Shown here piece after piece: positions 35,053 to 43,786 of a DNA stretch of 64,000 bases (position 1 is the first letter of the stretch; the number at the start of each line of letters is the position of its first letter). The stretch is from positions 83,594 through 147,593 of the forward strand of contig DAYL01000033.1 of NCBI GenBank assembly GCA_002508705.1, in the 5' to 3' direction. This stretch comes from Methanoculleus sp. UBA374 (GTDB taxonomy: Archaea; Halobacteriota; Methanomicrobia; Methanomicrobiales; Methanoculleaceae). The position numbers and the translations under genes were made by a program. Below the pieces are notes generated by a model, which was not told the DNA's origin, ran no database searches, and saw nothing but the letters and a program-made list of their open reading frames with translations.

Positions 35053-35703
35053 ATGAACGAAGCGTCCGATCCCTTCTGGAAGACCGCCGGGGATGCCCGG
35101 CAGTATGACGAGTTCACCAGAACGACGTTCGCCGTAATCTACCCGGTCATCGCCGGGCAGGTCCTGGAACGAACCGGGATTTCACGCGGCACCTGCCTTG
35201 ACGTTGGGTCCGGGCCGGCCCCGCTCGCAATCGCCCTTGCCCTCCAATCGGATTTCCTGGTCACTGCCCTCGACATCTCGCCCGGGATGCAGTCGCTCGC
35301 TGCCCGGAATATCCGTGACCGGGGGCTTGAGGGCAGGGTTATCCCCGTGCTCGGCGATGTTCGCGCGATCCCTGCAGACGGGGAAACGTTCGACCTCGTG
35401 GTGAGCCGTGGTTCTTACCATTTCTGGGAGGATCTCCCCGGGGCGTTCCGGGAGATCTACCGGGTCATGAAACCCGGCGGCATGGCGTATATCGGCGGGG
35501 GATACGGCAGCCCGGAGGCCAGAGAGAGCGTCCTTGCTGGCCGGAAGGAGCGCGGGATCGTGGACGACCCGGACAACCCGTCCAGGCCGCGGTTCCGGAA
35601 GTTCCGGCCCGGGGAGATCGAAGATTCGATTGAAGCCGCCGGGATCGGGGATTACCGGATCATCAACGATGATTCCGGTTTCTGGATACTGTTCGGTAAA
35701 TGA
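35053..35703 (+). CDS. Class I SAM-dependent methyltransferase
   Basis: The 216-residue protein has the Rossmann motif LDVGSGPAPLAIALA, acidic LDISPGM, and GDVRAIPADGETFDLVVSRGSYHFWED, typical of methyltransferase type 11 proteins. Substrate is not predictable. It has its own leader of about 135 bases after the pilin cluster and ends 91 bases from the converging DUF364 gene. Confidence 0.85.
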   Translation: MNEASDPFWKTAGDARQYDEFTRTTFAVIYPVIAGQVLERTGISRGTCLDVGSGPAPLAIALALQSDFLVTALDISPGMQSLAARNIRDRGLEGRVIPVLGDVRAIPADGETFDLVVSRGSYHFWEDLPGAFREIYRVMKPGGMAYIGGGYGSPEARESVLAGRKERGIVDDPDNPSRPRFRKFRPGEIEDSIEAAGIGDYRIINDDSGFWILFGK

Positions 35704-35794
35704 TCCCGGTCGCTCCGGGGGATATTCCGCGCGAAGTTTTTCCCCGGGCTTACGCTGTAAAAACTGATTCTCAAACGAGACGTCCGATACCGGT

Positions 35795-36670
35795 CTACTG
35801 TTCTTCAAGGCACCCGACGTTGTACTTCCTCTGGTGCTTCCGGAGAGCCGTCTCCATATCCGGCGCGTTCATCACATCATATTCGAACCGTGCCGGGTCG
35901 CTGATGGCAACGGACATCGCAACATTGATCCCGTTCTCAAAGAGTACGTCCGGGATCAACTGCGCACTCGAGCCGTAAAGCGCACGGATTCTGGCATGTT
36001 TCGCGTACCCGACGACTTCTTCAAAGGTGCCGTTGACGAGCGTAGAACCGGTGATGATGGCAATATCAGCATCGTTAAGGACTTCTTTGTTTTCCCCGGC
36101 CGGGTGGACCATGATACCGGCCGGCCCGTACGTGATCATGTCGCCGACAATCGTTGTCCGGAATGTCTCCGGCGGCCTCTGGTCGGTGACGTGCAGTTCG
36201 CGGCACCTTCCCGCATAACTCTTCACCAGCCCGCCGTACCCGACGATGACCATCGTATCGTCGTTTTTTACCATGTCCTTGATATCGAGTCCCACAGAAA
36301 ATCCCTTAGAGACGAGCATGTCATCGGTGACAAACGGCTGGGAGATTGCATTGAGCGCAGCAAGAGCAACGGAACGGCTGCCGATACGGGGATCGTCAAG
36401 GCCCGCGGATGCAACCTCGAAGAGGGGTCTCCCGACAAACGATCTCAAAAAATTCAGGTCCTGCATGGTTTCTTCGGTGCCATAGAGTGGGTTGTTGTCC
36501 ACAAAACTCATGGCAACCCCAGAGCACCCGCCGGTCCCGATCACAGCATTCCAGCCCGGGTTGAGGCCGAAGTTCCTCACCGTCGGTTCCGGCAGGTCGA
36601 GCCTCCGGTATTCGGCGAGGAGTTTTACGTACGCCTTTTCAAGAATTGTTGCGGAAGTATCGTGTATCAT
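35795..36670 (-). CDS. DUF364/DUF4213 putative heavy-metal chelation protein
   Basis: The 291-residue protein has an N-terminal DUF4213-like enolase-type part and a C-terminal DUF364 part (VIVGYGGLVKSYAGRCRELHVTDQRP, ADIAIITGSTLVNGTFEEVV). Family members are often found with metal or molybdate/tungstate uptake genes, but no reaction is known. It is co-directional with the FmdE-like gene 110 bases upstream. Confidence 0.75.
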   Translation of the reverse strand: MIHDTSATILEKAYVKLLAEYRRLDLPEPTVRNFGLNPGWNAVIGTGGCSGVAMSFVDNNPLYGTEETMQDLNFLRSFVGRPLFEVASAGLDDPRIGSRSVALAALNAISQPFVTDDMLVSKGFSVGLDIKDMVKNDDTMVIVGYGGLVKSYAGRCRELHVTDQRPPETFRTTIVGDMITYGPAGIMVHPAGENKEVLNDADIAIITGSTLVNGTFEEVVGYAKHARIRALYGSSAQLIPDVLFENGINVAMSVAISDPARFEYDVMNAPDMETALRKHQRKYNVGCLEEQ

Positions 36671-36780
36671 TGTCCTGATCTCTGAAGTCCCGGTTACCGG
36701 GAGTTACCTGCTTCGTGGAACATCGTACCAGGCGAAAATCTGGTGGGAAAAGGAAGGGTGATCCCATACCCGGATCACCT

Positions 36781-37344
36781 TCAGTCCGCCTCTGTATAAT
36801 ACGATCCCCGTGCGCAATTGCCGCACAGGATCGTCTCTTCCGTCACGATCTCCTTGTCGTCCAGGATCATTTCGCCGCATCTGCTGCAGCGAGCCCGGTG
36901 TTTCGGGAGGCCGGGAAGGTCCCCGTCCGGGATCACGACCCTGACTTTCTGCACCCTGAAGAGATCGTCCTCCGGTGCGTCACGCAGAATTTTTCCTGCT
37001 TCTTTCATTGCTTCGGGACCGGATTTCTCTGTCCGCTTCTTCTCCAGGACCGAGACCCTGACGGCATCCTGTGTCGCGAGGTTGATGAACGTGGCGGCAA
37101 ACTTGCCGTAAGGCAGGTATTTTAGAGTACGATGACCGAGTGAGCACCCCGTGATCGCCTGGATTGCATCCGCAATGCAGCGATCGATCTCTACGTACAC
37201 GATAAGATCTCTGTTTCTTATCATCGGGTCCATGTGGAGCTCCCGCATCCCGATCATCGTCATCCGGGTCCCAAGTATGATCCCGGCGCACATATCGCCG
37301 TGGAACTCTTTTGCCCGTGCCAGAAGGAGATCGATGTCAGCCAT
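36781..37344 (-). CDS. FmdE-family protein with C-terminal zinc ribbon
   Basis: The 187-residue protein belongs to the FmdE family (FHGDMCAGIILGTRM, EIDRCIADAIQAITGCSLGHRTLKY), first noted beside molybdenum formylmethanofuran dehydrogenase genes. The C-terminal CSRCG...CGNC pair forms a zinc ribbon. The conserved His-Cys residues suggest metal binding, and a role in Mo/W cofactor handling is inferred. It diverges from the membrane/radical SAM operon that starts about 200 bases away. Confidence 0.85.
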   Translation of the reverse strand: MADIDLLLARAKEFHGDMCAGIILGTRMTMIGMRELHMDPMIRNRDLIVYVEIDRCIADAIQAITGCSLGHRTLKYLPYGKFAATFINLATQDAVRVSVLEKKRTEKSGPEAMKEAGKILRDAPEDDLFRVQKVRVVIPDGDLPGLPKHRARCSRCGEMILDDKEIVTEETILCGNCARGSYYTEAD

Positions 37345-37433
37345 CGTTTCTCCTGGCTCCTGTCATCCGTTCCAGCAACTTCATGGTGTATATATCTCGG
37401 GCGAGTAAACAAATAGTTTTTGATATTCCAATA

Positions 37434-37449
37434 AAGTTAAATAAATATC
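37434..37449 (+). promoter_or_regulatory. AT-rich promoter candidate in the divergent FmdE/membrane-operon region
   Basis: The sequence AAGTTAAATAAATATC lies about 100 bases before the first membrane gene; a small dyad (AAATAA...TTATTT) overlaps it. It could serve the plus-strand operon. Confidence 0.35.
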
Positions 37450-37546
37450 CTTATTTGTCCGGGAGTGAAACCAATATCCAGTCCATTTCGCGCCCGACTG
37501 TTCCCAGGCGAAGAACTGGACCCCCGAATCCATTAGGGTGACTGGA

Positions 37547-38413
37547 ATGAACGAGGATATTGTACAAAACAATGAATTAGACGAAATGTCGGTGTACAAA
37601 GAAACTGTACAAAAGAGTGGATTAAGCAGAATAACAGATTACTTCTCTTTGCGCGACTGGGGAGTGATCCTCCTTCTTGCGTTCCTCGCATTCGCGACGA
37701 GCAGTTACGGGCTTCCCCATATCCTTCCGGGAGGGACTGCTCCGGGGCTGGTCCATGGATTCTTAAAATTACCCGGCCCGGGAGCGGGTATCTTCATCAG
37801 CAGCGCCTTTGTTTGCCTCTGGTTCGTCTTTGGCCTGCTCGTGACCAGAAAATTCTGGACCGCGATCTCCATGGCCGTCCTGATCGTGGTCTTCCGGCTA
37901 GGAGCCGGACTGGTCACAGGGACCACACCGCGCTTAGACCTCCTGTTGATCGTCGTTGCGATTATCATCTCGTGTATCGGGCTTCTTCCCATCGAGAAAA
38001 AACCCTGGCAGAACATCTTCCCCCTGTTTATTGGAATCATGGGGGTCATTCCCCTCGTCCTGATGCTGACCGGGAACGCCAAGATGGGCGAGAGCGGAGC
38101 GGTTGCAACGGTTTTCCCCCTGGGGTATGCCGTGACCGGGATTCTCGCCCTCGCCCTCGCAGTCATCTGCTGGTTCTTCCCGATGAAGTACGTTGCCGGT
38201 GCAGGATTGGCTGAAATATTTTACATCGTCTATTGCTGGCTTTTCAACGGGAAGAGCGGTTTTGCGACCTGGGTCCCGGTACCGGCTGCAATCCCCGCCC
38301 TGCTCGCCTTTGCCCTGGTCTGCGGGGCAGTGATGGCGTTCCTGGCATACTGTGTATACGTTCTTTTCCAGGCCTATCGGGGAGAAGGCCCGCTGGCACA
38401 GTTTAACCAGTGA
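37547..38413 (+). CDS. Multi-pass membrane protein with LPGPGAG motif (paralogue 1)
   Basis: The ~288-residue protein has a polar N-terminus of ~35 residues and about seven to eight membrane segments. A conserved loop reads LPGPGAGIFIS, and GNAKMGESGAVATVFPLGYAV is also shared with the next gene. The two proteins are clear paralogues. The hydrophobic profile recalls small transporter subunits such as ECF S-components, but I recognise no family. AGGGTG lies six bases before the ATG at 37547; a GTG at 37538 is the alternative. Confidence 0.7.
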   Translation: MNEDIVQNNELDEMSVYKETVQKSGLSRITDYFSLRDWGVILLLAFLAFATSSYGLPHILPGGTAPGLVHGFLKLPGPGAGIFISSAFVCLWFVFGLLVTRKFWTAISMAVLIVVFRLGAGLVTGTTPRLDLLLIVVAIIISCIGLLPIEKKPWQNIFPLFIGIMGVIPLVLMLTGNAKMGESGAVATVFPLGYAVTGILALALAVICWFFPMKYVAGAGLAEIFYIVYCWLFNGKSGFATWVPVPAAIPALLAFALVCGAVMAFLAYCVYVLFQAYRGEGPLAQFNQ

Positions 38414-38429
38414 AGACAGGAGGGATCAC

Positions 38430-38462
38430 ATGATGCAACTGCTTTGGGATGTGCTCCAATGA
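38430..38462 (+). CDS. Ten-codon upstream ORF overlapping the next start
   Basis: A strong ribosome-binding site (AGGAGGG) precedes ATG at 38430, which opens a ten-residue frame, MMQLLWDVLQ. Its TGA overlaps the ATG of the downstream membrane gene (ATGA), whose own ribosome-binding site is weak. This looks like a leader peptide that couples translation. Confidence 0.45.
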   Translation: MMQLLWDVLQ

Positions 38463-39259
38463 CCGGAAATGAGATGAAATCAACCGGATACTTCTCCTTC
38501 AGGGAGTTGGGGCTCATCGCTCTGCTCTCTATACTTGCCGTTTTCAGCGGTACGTATGCGCCGGTATATCTCCTGCCCGGTGGTAGCATTTCCGGGTTCG
38601 TCCACCAGTTCCTGATATTGCCCGGCCCGGGAGCGGGTGTGTTCGTCTTCGGGAGCATCCTGTGCTTCTGGCTAGTGCTCGGCCTTCTCCTCGTGAGAAA
38701 ACCGGGAACTGCAGTGGTCATGTCGCTGCTGATTGTCGCCATCGACCTCCTCATTGGAACGCAGGCTATCAGCATCCACGCAATCGACGTGATAGTACTC
38801 GTCGCTGTGATCATCGAGGTACTGATCAGGCTCCCCCTCAAGGACACTCCACTGAAATATGTGACCCCCGCGTTGCTGGCCGTGTTTGGTGCGACAACCC
38901 TGCTCCTTTTCCTTGCCGGACAGGCCAAGATGGGAGAGAACGGTGCGCCGGCCACCTCGTTTCCACTCGGTTACGTCGTTATCTCGCTCATTGCTCTCTG
39001 TTACGCAGTGATCTGTTATCGCCACCCGGCAAAGTATCTGGCTGCATCCGCCATTGCCAACATGTACTACCTCCTTCACTTCTGGCTGTTCTGGGGCAGT
39101 TCATTCGCAGGAAGATTCCCTGTAACTCTGGACATCGTTCCGGTACTGTTCTGCGTCGCCGCAGTCGGCGGAGTGCTATCTGCATCCGGTGCATATGCAA
39201 TCGATCTTCTCGTGAAGGTGTACAGCAAAACAGAGGATAGCCCGGTGCATGGTCAATGA
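38459..39259 (+). CDS. Multi-pass membrane protein with LPGPGAG motif (paralogue 2)
   Basis: The ~266-residue protein aligns along its length with the upstream gene: YFSFRELGLIALLSILAVFSG, LLPGGSISGFVHQFLILPGPGAG, and GQAKMGENGAPATSFPLGYVV. It has about seven to eight membrane segments and no soluble domain. Adjacent duplication with divergence suggests a heterodimeric membrane unit. It precedes the small hydrophobic peptide gene by 61 bases. Confidence 0.7.
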   Translation: MTGNEMKSTGYFSFRELGLIALLSILAVFSGTYAPVYLLPGGSISGFVHQFLILPGPGAGVFVFGSILCFWLVLGLLLVRKPGTAVVMSLLIVAIDLLIGTQAISIHAIDVIVLVAVIIEVLIRLPLKDTPLKYVTPALLAVFGATTLLLFLAGQAKMGENGAPATSFPLGYVVISLIALCYAVICYRHPAKYLAASAIANMYYLLHFWLFWGSSFAGRFPVTLDIVPVLFCVAAVGGVLSASGAYAIDLLVKVYSKTEDSPVHGQ

Positions 39260-39320
39260 GGAATATTTATCTTTTTGTAAAAGTTATGCATATTTATGAA
39301 ACTAAAGGAGGTGAACTCGC

Positions 39321-39512
39321 GTGTGCATACCCGTAATTCTTCCTGAAGCGGCGATCGGCCTTGCGGCGGCCCACATCCTGGGTGTCGGACTGATTGCAGG
39401 AATCGTGGTGATAAACTCCAATGGTGTAAGGAGGGCAATGGGTGCTCTTCTGGGCATCTGGGAAGATCCAAGAACGGAGCCGGATATCGTCCATGCCACG
39501 AAGGCACCGTAA
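39321..39512 (+). CDS. Small hydrophobic peptide upstream of radical SAM gene
   Basis: The 63-residue product starts at a GTG preceded by a near-perfect AAAGGAGGTGA at seven bases, strong evidence for translation. It has one hydrophobic core (about residues 5-32, Ala/Ile/Val/Gly-rich), a basic NGVRRAMG segment and an acidic tail WEDPRTEPDI. One Cys is at position 2. It lies eight bases before the radical SAM start, so it is a candidate substrate of that enzyme or a small membrane subunit. No family is recognised. Confidence 0.65.
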   Translation: MCIPVILPEAAIGLAAAHILGVGLIAGIVVINSNGVRRAMGALLGIWEDPRTEPDIVHATKAP

Positions 39513-39520
39513 GATACAGT

Positions 39521-40348
39521 ATGTCAGTTTATGACTATGCAGTACCTCCGATCCTGCAGCTGGAACCCACGACGGCCTGCAACCTTAATTGTCCGTTCTG
39601 TTTGCGCAGTTCCCTGAATCGATCGGAGGAATTCATCTCTTTTGAGGTGTTCCGAAAGATCATCGATGCCTCGAAGAGTCGGTTCCTAACACTCCATGGG
39701 TGGGGGGAGCCGCTCCTGCATGCAGATCTTCCTGAGATGATCTCCTACGCTTCCGGAAAGAAAATGTCTGTGAATTTTACTACGAATGCGACGTTGTTGC
39801 CCGGAAGAACAGACGAACTCCTGAACGCCGGACTTGATGCGATCGCTTTTAGTTTTCCCGATTCACATATGTTTAGGCCGATTATCGAGAAAAATGTCAG
39901 CAGATTTATTCGGGAGCGATCCGCCAGAAACCAGAAATCCCCGAAGACGTACCTGAACATTGCCCTTATAGAGGGTAATGCGGGTTGTATCGAGGAGGGG
40001 CTTGGTCTTGCCCGCGCGACCGGAGTTGATGCCGTGAACTTCGAACGCTCCTTTCCGTGGAATGACGGCCAGACGAAATCGGAAAAAGACCTTTTTGCCT
40101 ATATTAAAACTGCCGCAAAAAAAACCGGGTGCAGGGTGACCTTGCCGGTGGTTCACTCCCGGCCCTGCCCCCTCTTCAGGCTAACCCTTTTTGTCAGATG
40201 GAACGGGGATGTTGCTCCTTGTTGCTACCGTGCCGATCTTTCGCTCGGGAACCTGCTGGTGGATAACCTGGCAACGATCCTGAAGAACAGGAGGGCATTT
40301 CTGAAGAAAATGAACCTTGACCCGGTATGCCGCACGTGCCGGGTGTAA
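39521..40348 (+). CDS. Radical SAM protein with SPASM-like C-terminal cysteines
   Basis: The 275-residue enzyme has the radical SAM motif CNLNCPFC (Cys20, Cys24, Cys27), GWGEPLLH (SAM-binding GGE-type motif) and NFTTNATLL. The C-terminal part has CPLF, VRWNGDVAPCCYRADLSLGN and the final CRTC, the pattern of SPASM/twitch domains that bind extra [4Fe-4S] clusters in peptide- or cofactor-modifying enzymes. It is the last gene of the membrane-protein operon. Peptide modification is an inference. Confidence 0.82.
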   Translation: MSVYDYAVPPILQLEPTTACNLNCPFCLRSSLNRSEEFISFEVFRKIIDASKSRFLTLHGWGEPLLHADLPEMISYASGKKMSVNFTTNATLLPGRTDELLNAGLDAIAFSFPDSHMFRPIIEKNVSRFIRERSARNQKSPKTYLNIALIEGNAGCIEEGLGLARATGVDAVNFERSFPWNDGQTKSEKDLFAYIKTAAKKTGCRVTLPVVHSRPCPLFRLTLFVRWNGDVAPCCYRADLSLGNLLVDNLATILKNRRAFLKKMNLDPVCRTCRV

Positions 40349-40700
40349 CGTTTGTTCCTGCATGCGGTGACGTACATCCGGATTAAAACTGTTCACTCCC
40401 CGGCGGCGGGGAGATGCCGGGCTTTACCGGAGAATGAGGTGCGGGGAACCGGCCCCTGCCCGCACTCTGCCACGCTTCACTGAGCCTGCATTTTCAGGGC
40501 TGTTCTTTCTGCAGGTTCTTCCTTATCTTTTTGAAGCCATGACGGGACGCTTGCAACCTCAGTAGATCCTTCTACCCTGCAACGATCCTGGGATTCAGCA
40601 GGGAATATGCCTGTTCTAAAACGAAGTACTGGGAGAAGAGGTCTGACTCTTGTGGGGCGATAGACGGATTTTCACCGTCGGGATAGCCGGGTATGCGCAC
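40349..40700. other. Intergenic region between converging operons
   Basis: I see no gene or clear repeat here. Short frames lack family features. A terminator region for both converging operons is expected, but no hairpin plus T-run stands out. Confidence 0.4.
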
Positions 40701-41591
40701 TCACCGGGCGGAGACGACGACCCGGACCAGGCGTAACGTCACCCCGGGTACGTCGCCCTCGAAGGAGAGCATCGCTGTGCCCTCTTCAGAGGGGATGTAG
40801 TTGATATTGGTGTAGGTCTCGTTCATCTCCTGCAGCCTCCTGTTGCACTTCTCCAGCAGTGGTGCGTTCAGCGGGACCGGAAGAGTCGTGTTGATCGCGA
40901 TCTCCAGCGTGGAATCGGCGAGGGTGATCGGTATCTCCTCTACCGACGCATCCAGAGAAAGCGTCGCCACACCGCTCCCGCTCGTGAAGGCGTGCTCCCC
41001 GGCTTCGAACGTCACGAGCGTTATCCGGACGGCGGTGCAGGCGCCCCCCCGTGTGCCCTCGGGCTCGATATCGATGAGCGAGGCGGCGAAACTCGAGTTC
41101 TCTGCTAACACCCTGCTGACTTCATCCATATCCGCGTACTCGAGCGGCGTCCGGAGCCCCCCCGCCCCGGTGACGTTGGTGTAGCCGTACTGCCAGGTAT
41201 ACCCCTGGTCGCGCCAGAAGTTGCCGTTCGGGGTGTAGGAGAAGTTCACAAGGCTGCAATTGTAGGGAGGCTTCCCGTCCAGGGTCACGTTGGCAAGCGT
41301 GCCTCCCGGGTCCACCCGGAGCGTCCCCGCCGACCTGACCGGGTCGAGGCCCGTCTCGCCCCCGCCGAGGGGGATGCGTTTTGAGAGTTGCAGGTCCCGT
41401 TTGAGCGCCGCGGCGGTGGTCATGTCCGACCCGAACCCGAGGAACGACTCCTCGACCGCGTGCAGGTGCTCCACCTCCGCCTGCTGCTTGAACGAGGGAA
41501 CGACGACGGCGTTGTAGGCCGAGAGGAACGTCACCAGGACGACGAGGAGGAGCATCGCCGCGACGACCGGTGCGACGGCGCGTTCGTCCAT
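40701..41591 (-). CDS. Secreted pilin-like protein (large pseudopilin)
   Basis: The 296-residue protein begins MDERAVAPVVAAMLLLVVLV, a prepilin-type signal and assembly helix, followed by a long beta-rich body with several N-x-S/T sites. It is the last gene of the ATPase/platform operon and starts directly after the stop of the preceding small pilin-like gene. It may be a minor or tip pilin of the same machine. Confidence 0.7.
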   Translation of the reverse strand: MDERAVAPVVAAMLLLVVLVTFLSAYNAVVVPSFKQQAEVEHLHAVEESFLGFGSDMTTAAALKRDLQLSKRIPLGGGETGLDPVRSAGTLRVDPGGTLANVTLDGKPPYNCSLVNFSYTPNGNFWRDQGYTWQYGYTNVTGAGGLRTPLEYADMDEVSRVLAENSSFAASLIDIEPEGTRGGACTAVRITLVTFEAGEHAFTSGSGVATLSLDASVEEIPITLADSTLEIAINTTLPVPLNAPLLEKCNRRLQEMNETYTNINYIPSEEGTAMLSFEGDVPGVTLRLVRVVVSAR

Positions 41592-41984
41592 TCACTTCAC
41601 CTCCCCGCTGAAGATGACCGCCCGCGGCGTGACGAGGCGAACCTGCTTGTCGCCGTCCTGGTATGGCACGGTGATGCTGCTCCCGATATCGAAGACCTGC
41701 TTCTCCGGCGGCGAGAGGGTGAAATTGCCGAGGGGATACGTCCGGGTCGAGTTGGTGTCCGCGACGATGACCTCGAGGTCTTTCGCCTGGACCCAGTCGC
41801 CGCCCTTATGGTAGAGCGTGATGTTATTATCCGTCGTGTTGGTGGTCATCATGACGTTGACCGTCGGCGCCCGCTCGGTGGGAAGGAAGTTCCCGAGCGA
41901 TGCGGCGAAGACGGCGACGAGGAGGAGCACGAGGGAGATCATGAGCATCTCCCCGACGACTTCGGATACTGCTTCGTCCTTCAT
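41592..41984 (-). CDS. Small pilin-like protein of the secretion operon
   Basis: The 130-residue protein starts MKDEAVSEVVGEMLMISLVL, a prepilin-like N-terminus, and contains NITLYHKGGDWVQAKDLEV, which echoes the HKGGD motif of the subtype-B pilins. Its ATG overlaps the stop of the platform gene. It is probably a minor pilin. A much longer frame through this region is only a shadow of the platform gene. Confidence 0.75.
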   Translation of the reverse strand: MKDEAVSEVVGEMLMISLVLLLVAVFAASLGNFLPTERAPTVNVMMTTNTTDNNITLYHKGGDWVQAKDLEVIVADTNSTRTYPLGNFTLSPPEKQVFDIGSSITVPYQDGDKQVRLVTPRAVIFSGEVK

Positions 41985-43786
41985 ACCCCACCCCCTCCGA
42001 TGAAGACAATGAAGACCACGACCGTTGCGATGAGGAAGACGATGGTGTGCTTGAACCCGGACAGGATGCTGTTTGCGCTGAGCTGACCTGCCATGATGCC
42101 GGAACTTGCTCCGAGGACGATGGCGATGTGGAACATATCGGCCACGTTCCCGGCGATATCCAGGGAAACGTTGAACGCCGTGAAACTCGCCACGAACCGG
42201 GTGTTGAGTTCGAGGGCGGTGTAGAGGTAGACGCCGAAGGAGAGGTAGACGACGGCAACGTAGGTGAAGGCCGAGTTGAATCGCTCCCTCTTCATCTTGA
42301 GGTAGTGCTCGAAGTCGCTGATGGCGACCATGAGGGTCTCCCTGAGGTGATCGGTGATCTCGCTCGCCTTCACCACGAGCGATATCGCGCGTTTCACCGA
42401 GACAAGCCCGATCCGCTCTTCCATCCGGACGAGGGCGTTGCCGATGCTGACGCCCCGCCGGATCTCCTCGGAGGTGATCTGCAGTTCCGAGCTCAGGAGC
42501 CCGAGTTTCGTGTTCGCGATCCGGTGAATCGCCGCCTGGAGCGTCATCCCGATATCTTTCATATCGGCGAGTTCCCGCAGGAACTCCGGCATCTGGCGCT
42601 CGACGTTGCTGACGTACCACCGCCTCCCCTCGTAGGCGATCATCACGGGGAAGAAGGAGACGCAGACGATGATGCAGAGGCCGACTTCCAGGGTGTACAT
42701 CGGGAACCATTCGTCGAAGTAGCCGAGCAGAAGAAGAGCGGTAGCACCGCCGCCGCAGAGCATCGCGAGCACAAGACTCCAGTCGTAATTCGAGATGTAG
42801 CGGCGGAACGGCTGCTTCAACGCCTTCGTCATTCTGAGGGCGCGGTTCCGTGCCTTTAAGGCCTTGATCAGCCGCGGGTCGACCTCTCCTCCCGGTTCCG
42901 GGACGTCGAGGTGCTCGCGGTCCCCGCGCTCCTGCCGGCTGATCTGGAGGTTTTCCGCGGGGAGGAGGGTATACAGGATCCCGATCATCATCATCGCCCC
43001 GGCAGGGATGCCGAGGGTGATCAGCGGCATCCAGCCCGCGAGATCGCTCTGGCCGGCGAGATTCTGCGAGAGGATCATGATCATGATGACGATCGGGCCC
43101 GCCACGAACGCCGTGACGTAGACTTCGGCCATGATCTCGATGGTCTGGAGCGCCATCTCCTGTTCGCGCTCCGCGACATCCCTGAAGAACCCTGAGCGTG
43201 CCGCAAGGAACTCGGTGATGTCTCCTCCGCTGTCGGAGAGGAGGGCGAGGTCGTTGAAAAAGTCGGCGAGGTTCGACGACGGGGTGGTGCGCTGGAGGTT
43301 CTTCATCGCCGTATTCAGGTCTTCTCCGAAGAACTCCACGTCGCGCACGATCATGCCGAACTCTTTTGAGACCTCTCCGAAGAGGTCCATCTCCTCGTAG
43401 ACCTTCCGGATGACCTCGTAAAGGGTCATGGTGGTGGAGAGGGCTTCCATGTAGGTGATTGCATAGGGGAGGTCGAGGTCGATCTTCGTCTTCCTCCCCT
43501 GTGCGACGAGAATGGGGTAGCAGTAGAAGGCGCCGGAGATCCCTATCGTCAGGAGGAGGAAGAGGATGATCTTTGTGACGGCATCGGGAACGACGGAGAA
43601 GAGAAGGATTCTGTACCCTGCGTAGGTCAGGTAGGCGATGCCCGCGAGGTACACGGCTGCCGCACCGACGACAGCGAGGACGGTCCACCGCAAGTAGTCG
43701 CGGTACGGGACGGGGATGTGCGCCATACGTAGCGCCGTTCGGAGCTGGTTTCCGTCCGGCAGGAGCATGTTACCCGGGGTTTGCAT
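41981..43786 (-). CDS. Type II/IV secretion platform protein (T2SSF/TadC/ArlJ-like)
   Basis: The ~601-residue membrane protein has two T2SSF-type domains, each with a cytoplasmic helical part (PYAITYMEALSTTMTLYEVIRKVYEE and MPEFLRELADMKDIGMTLQAAI) and about eight to ten membrane helices in total. It anchors the ATPase and pilins. The ATG at 43786 has GGAGGGG upstream and overlaps the ATPase gene end; a second ATG at 43801 is also in frame. Confidence 0.88.
   Translation of the reverse strand: MQTPGNMLLPDGNQLRTALRMAHIPVPYRDYLRWTVLAVVGAAAVYLAGIAYLTYAGYRILLFSVVPDAVTKIILFLLLTIGISGAFYCYPILVAQGRKTKIDLDLPYAITYMEALSTTMTLYEVIRKVYEEMDLFGEVSKEFGMIVRDVEFFGEDLNTAMKNLQRTTPSSNLADFFNDLALLSDSGGDITEFLAARSGFFRDVAEREQEMALQTIEIMAEVYVTAFVAGPIVIMIMILSQNLAGQSDLAGWMPLITLGIPAGAMMMIGILYTLLPAENLQISRQERGDREHLDVPEPGGEVDPRLIKALKARNRALRMTKALKQPFRRYISNYDWSLVLAMLCGGGATALLLLGYFDEWFPMYTLEVGLCIIVCVSFFPVMIAYEGRRWYVSNVERQMPEFLRELADMKDIGMTLQAAIHRIANTKLGLLSSELQITSEEIRRGVSIGNALVRMEERIGLVSVKRAISLVVKASEITDHLRETLMVAISDFEHYLKMKRERFNSAFTYVAVVYLSFGVYLYTALELNTRFVASFTAFNVSLDIAGNVADMFHIAIVLGASSGIMAGQLSANSILSGFKHTIVFLIATVVVFIVFIGGGGV

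Noticed and set aside
41985..43688. Minus-strand open frame extending the small pilin-like gene to 698 codons
   Set aside because: The upstream part is an alternate-frame shadow of the platform protein, rich in Arg/Pro/His. The real gene is the last 130 codons, with its own overlapping start.
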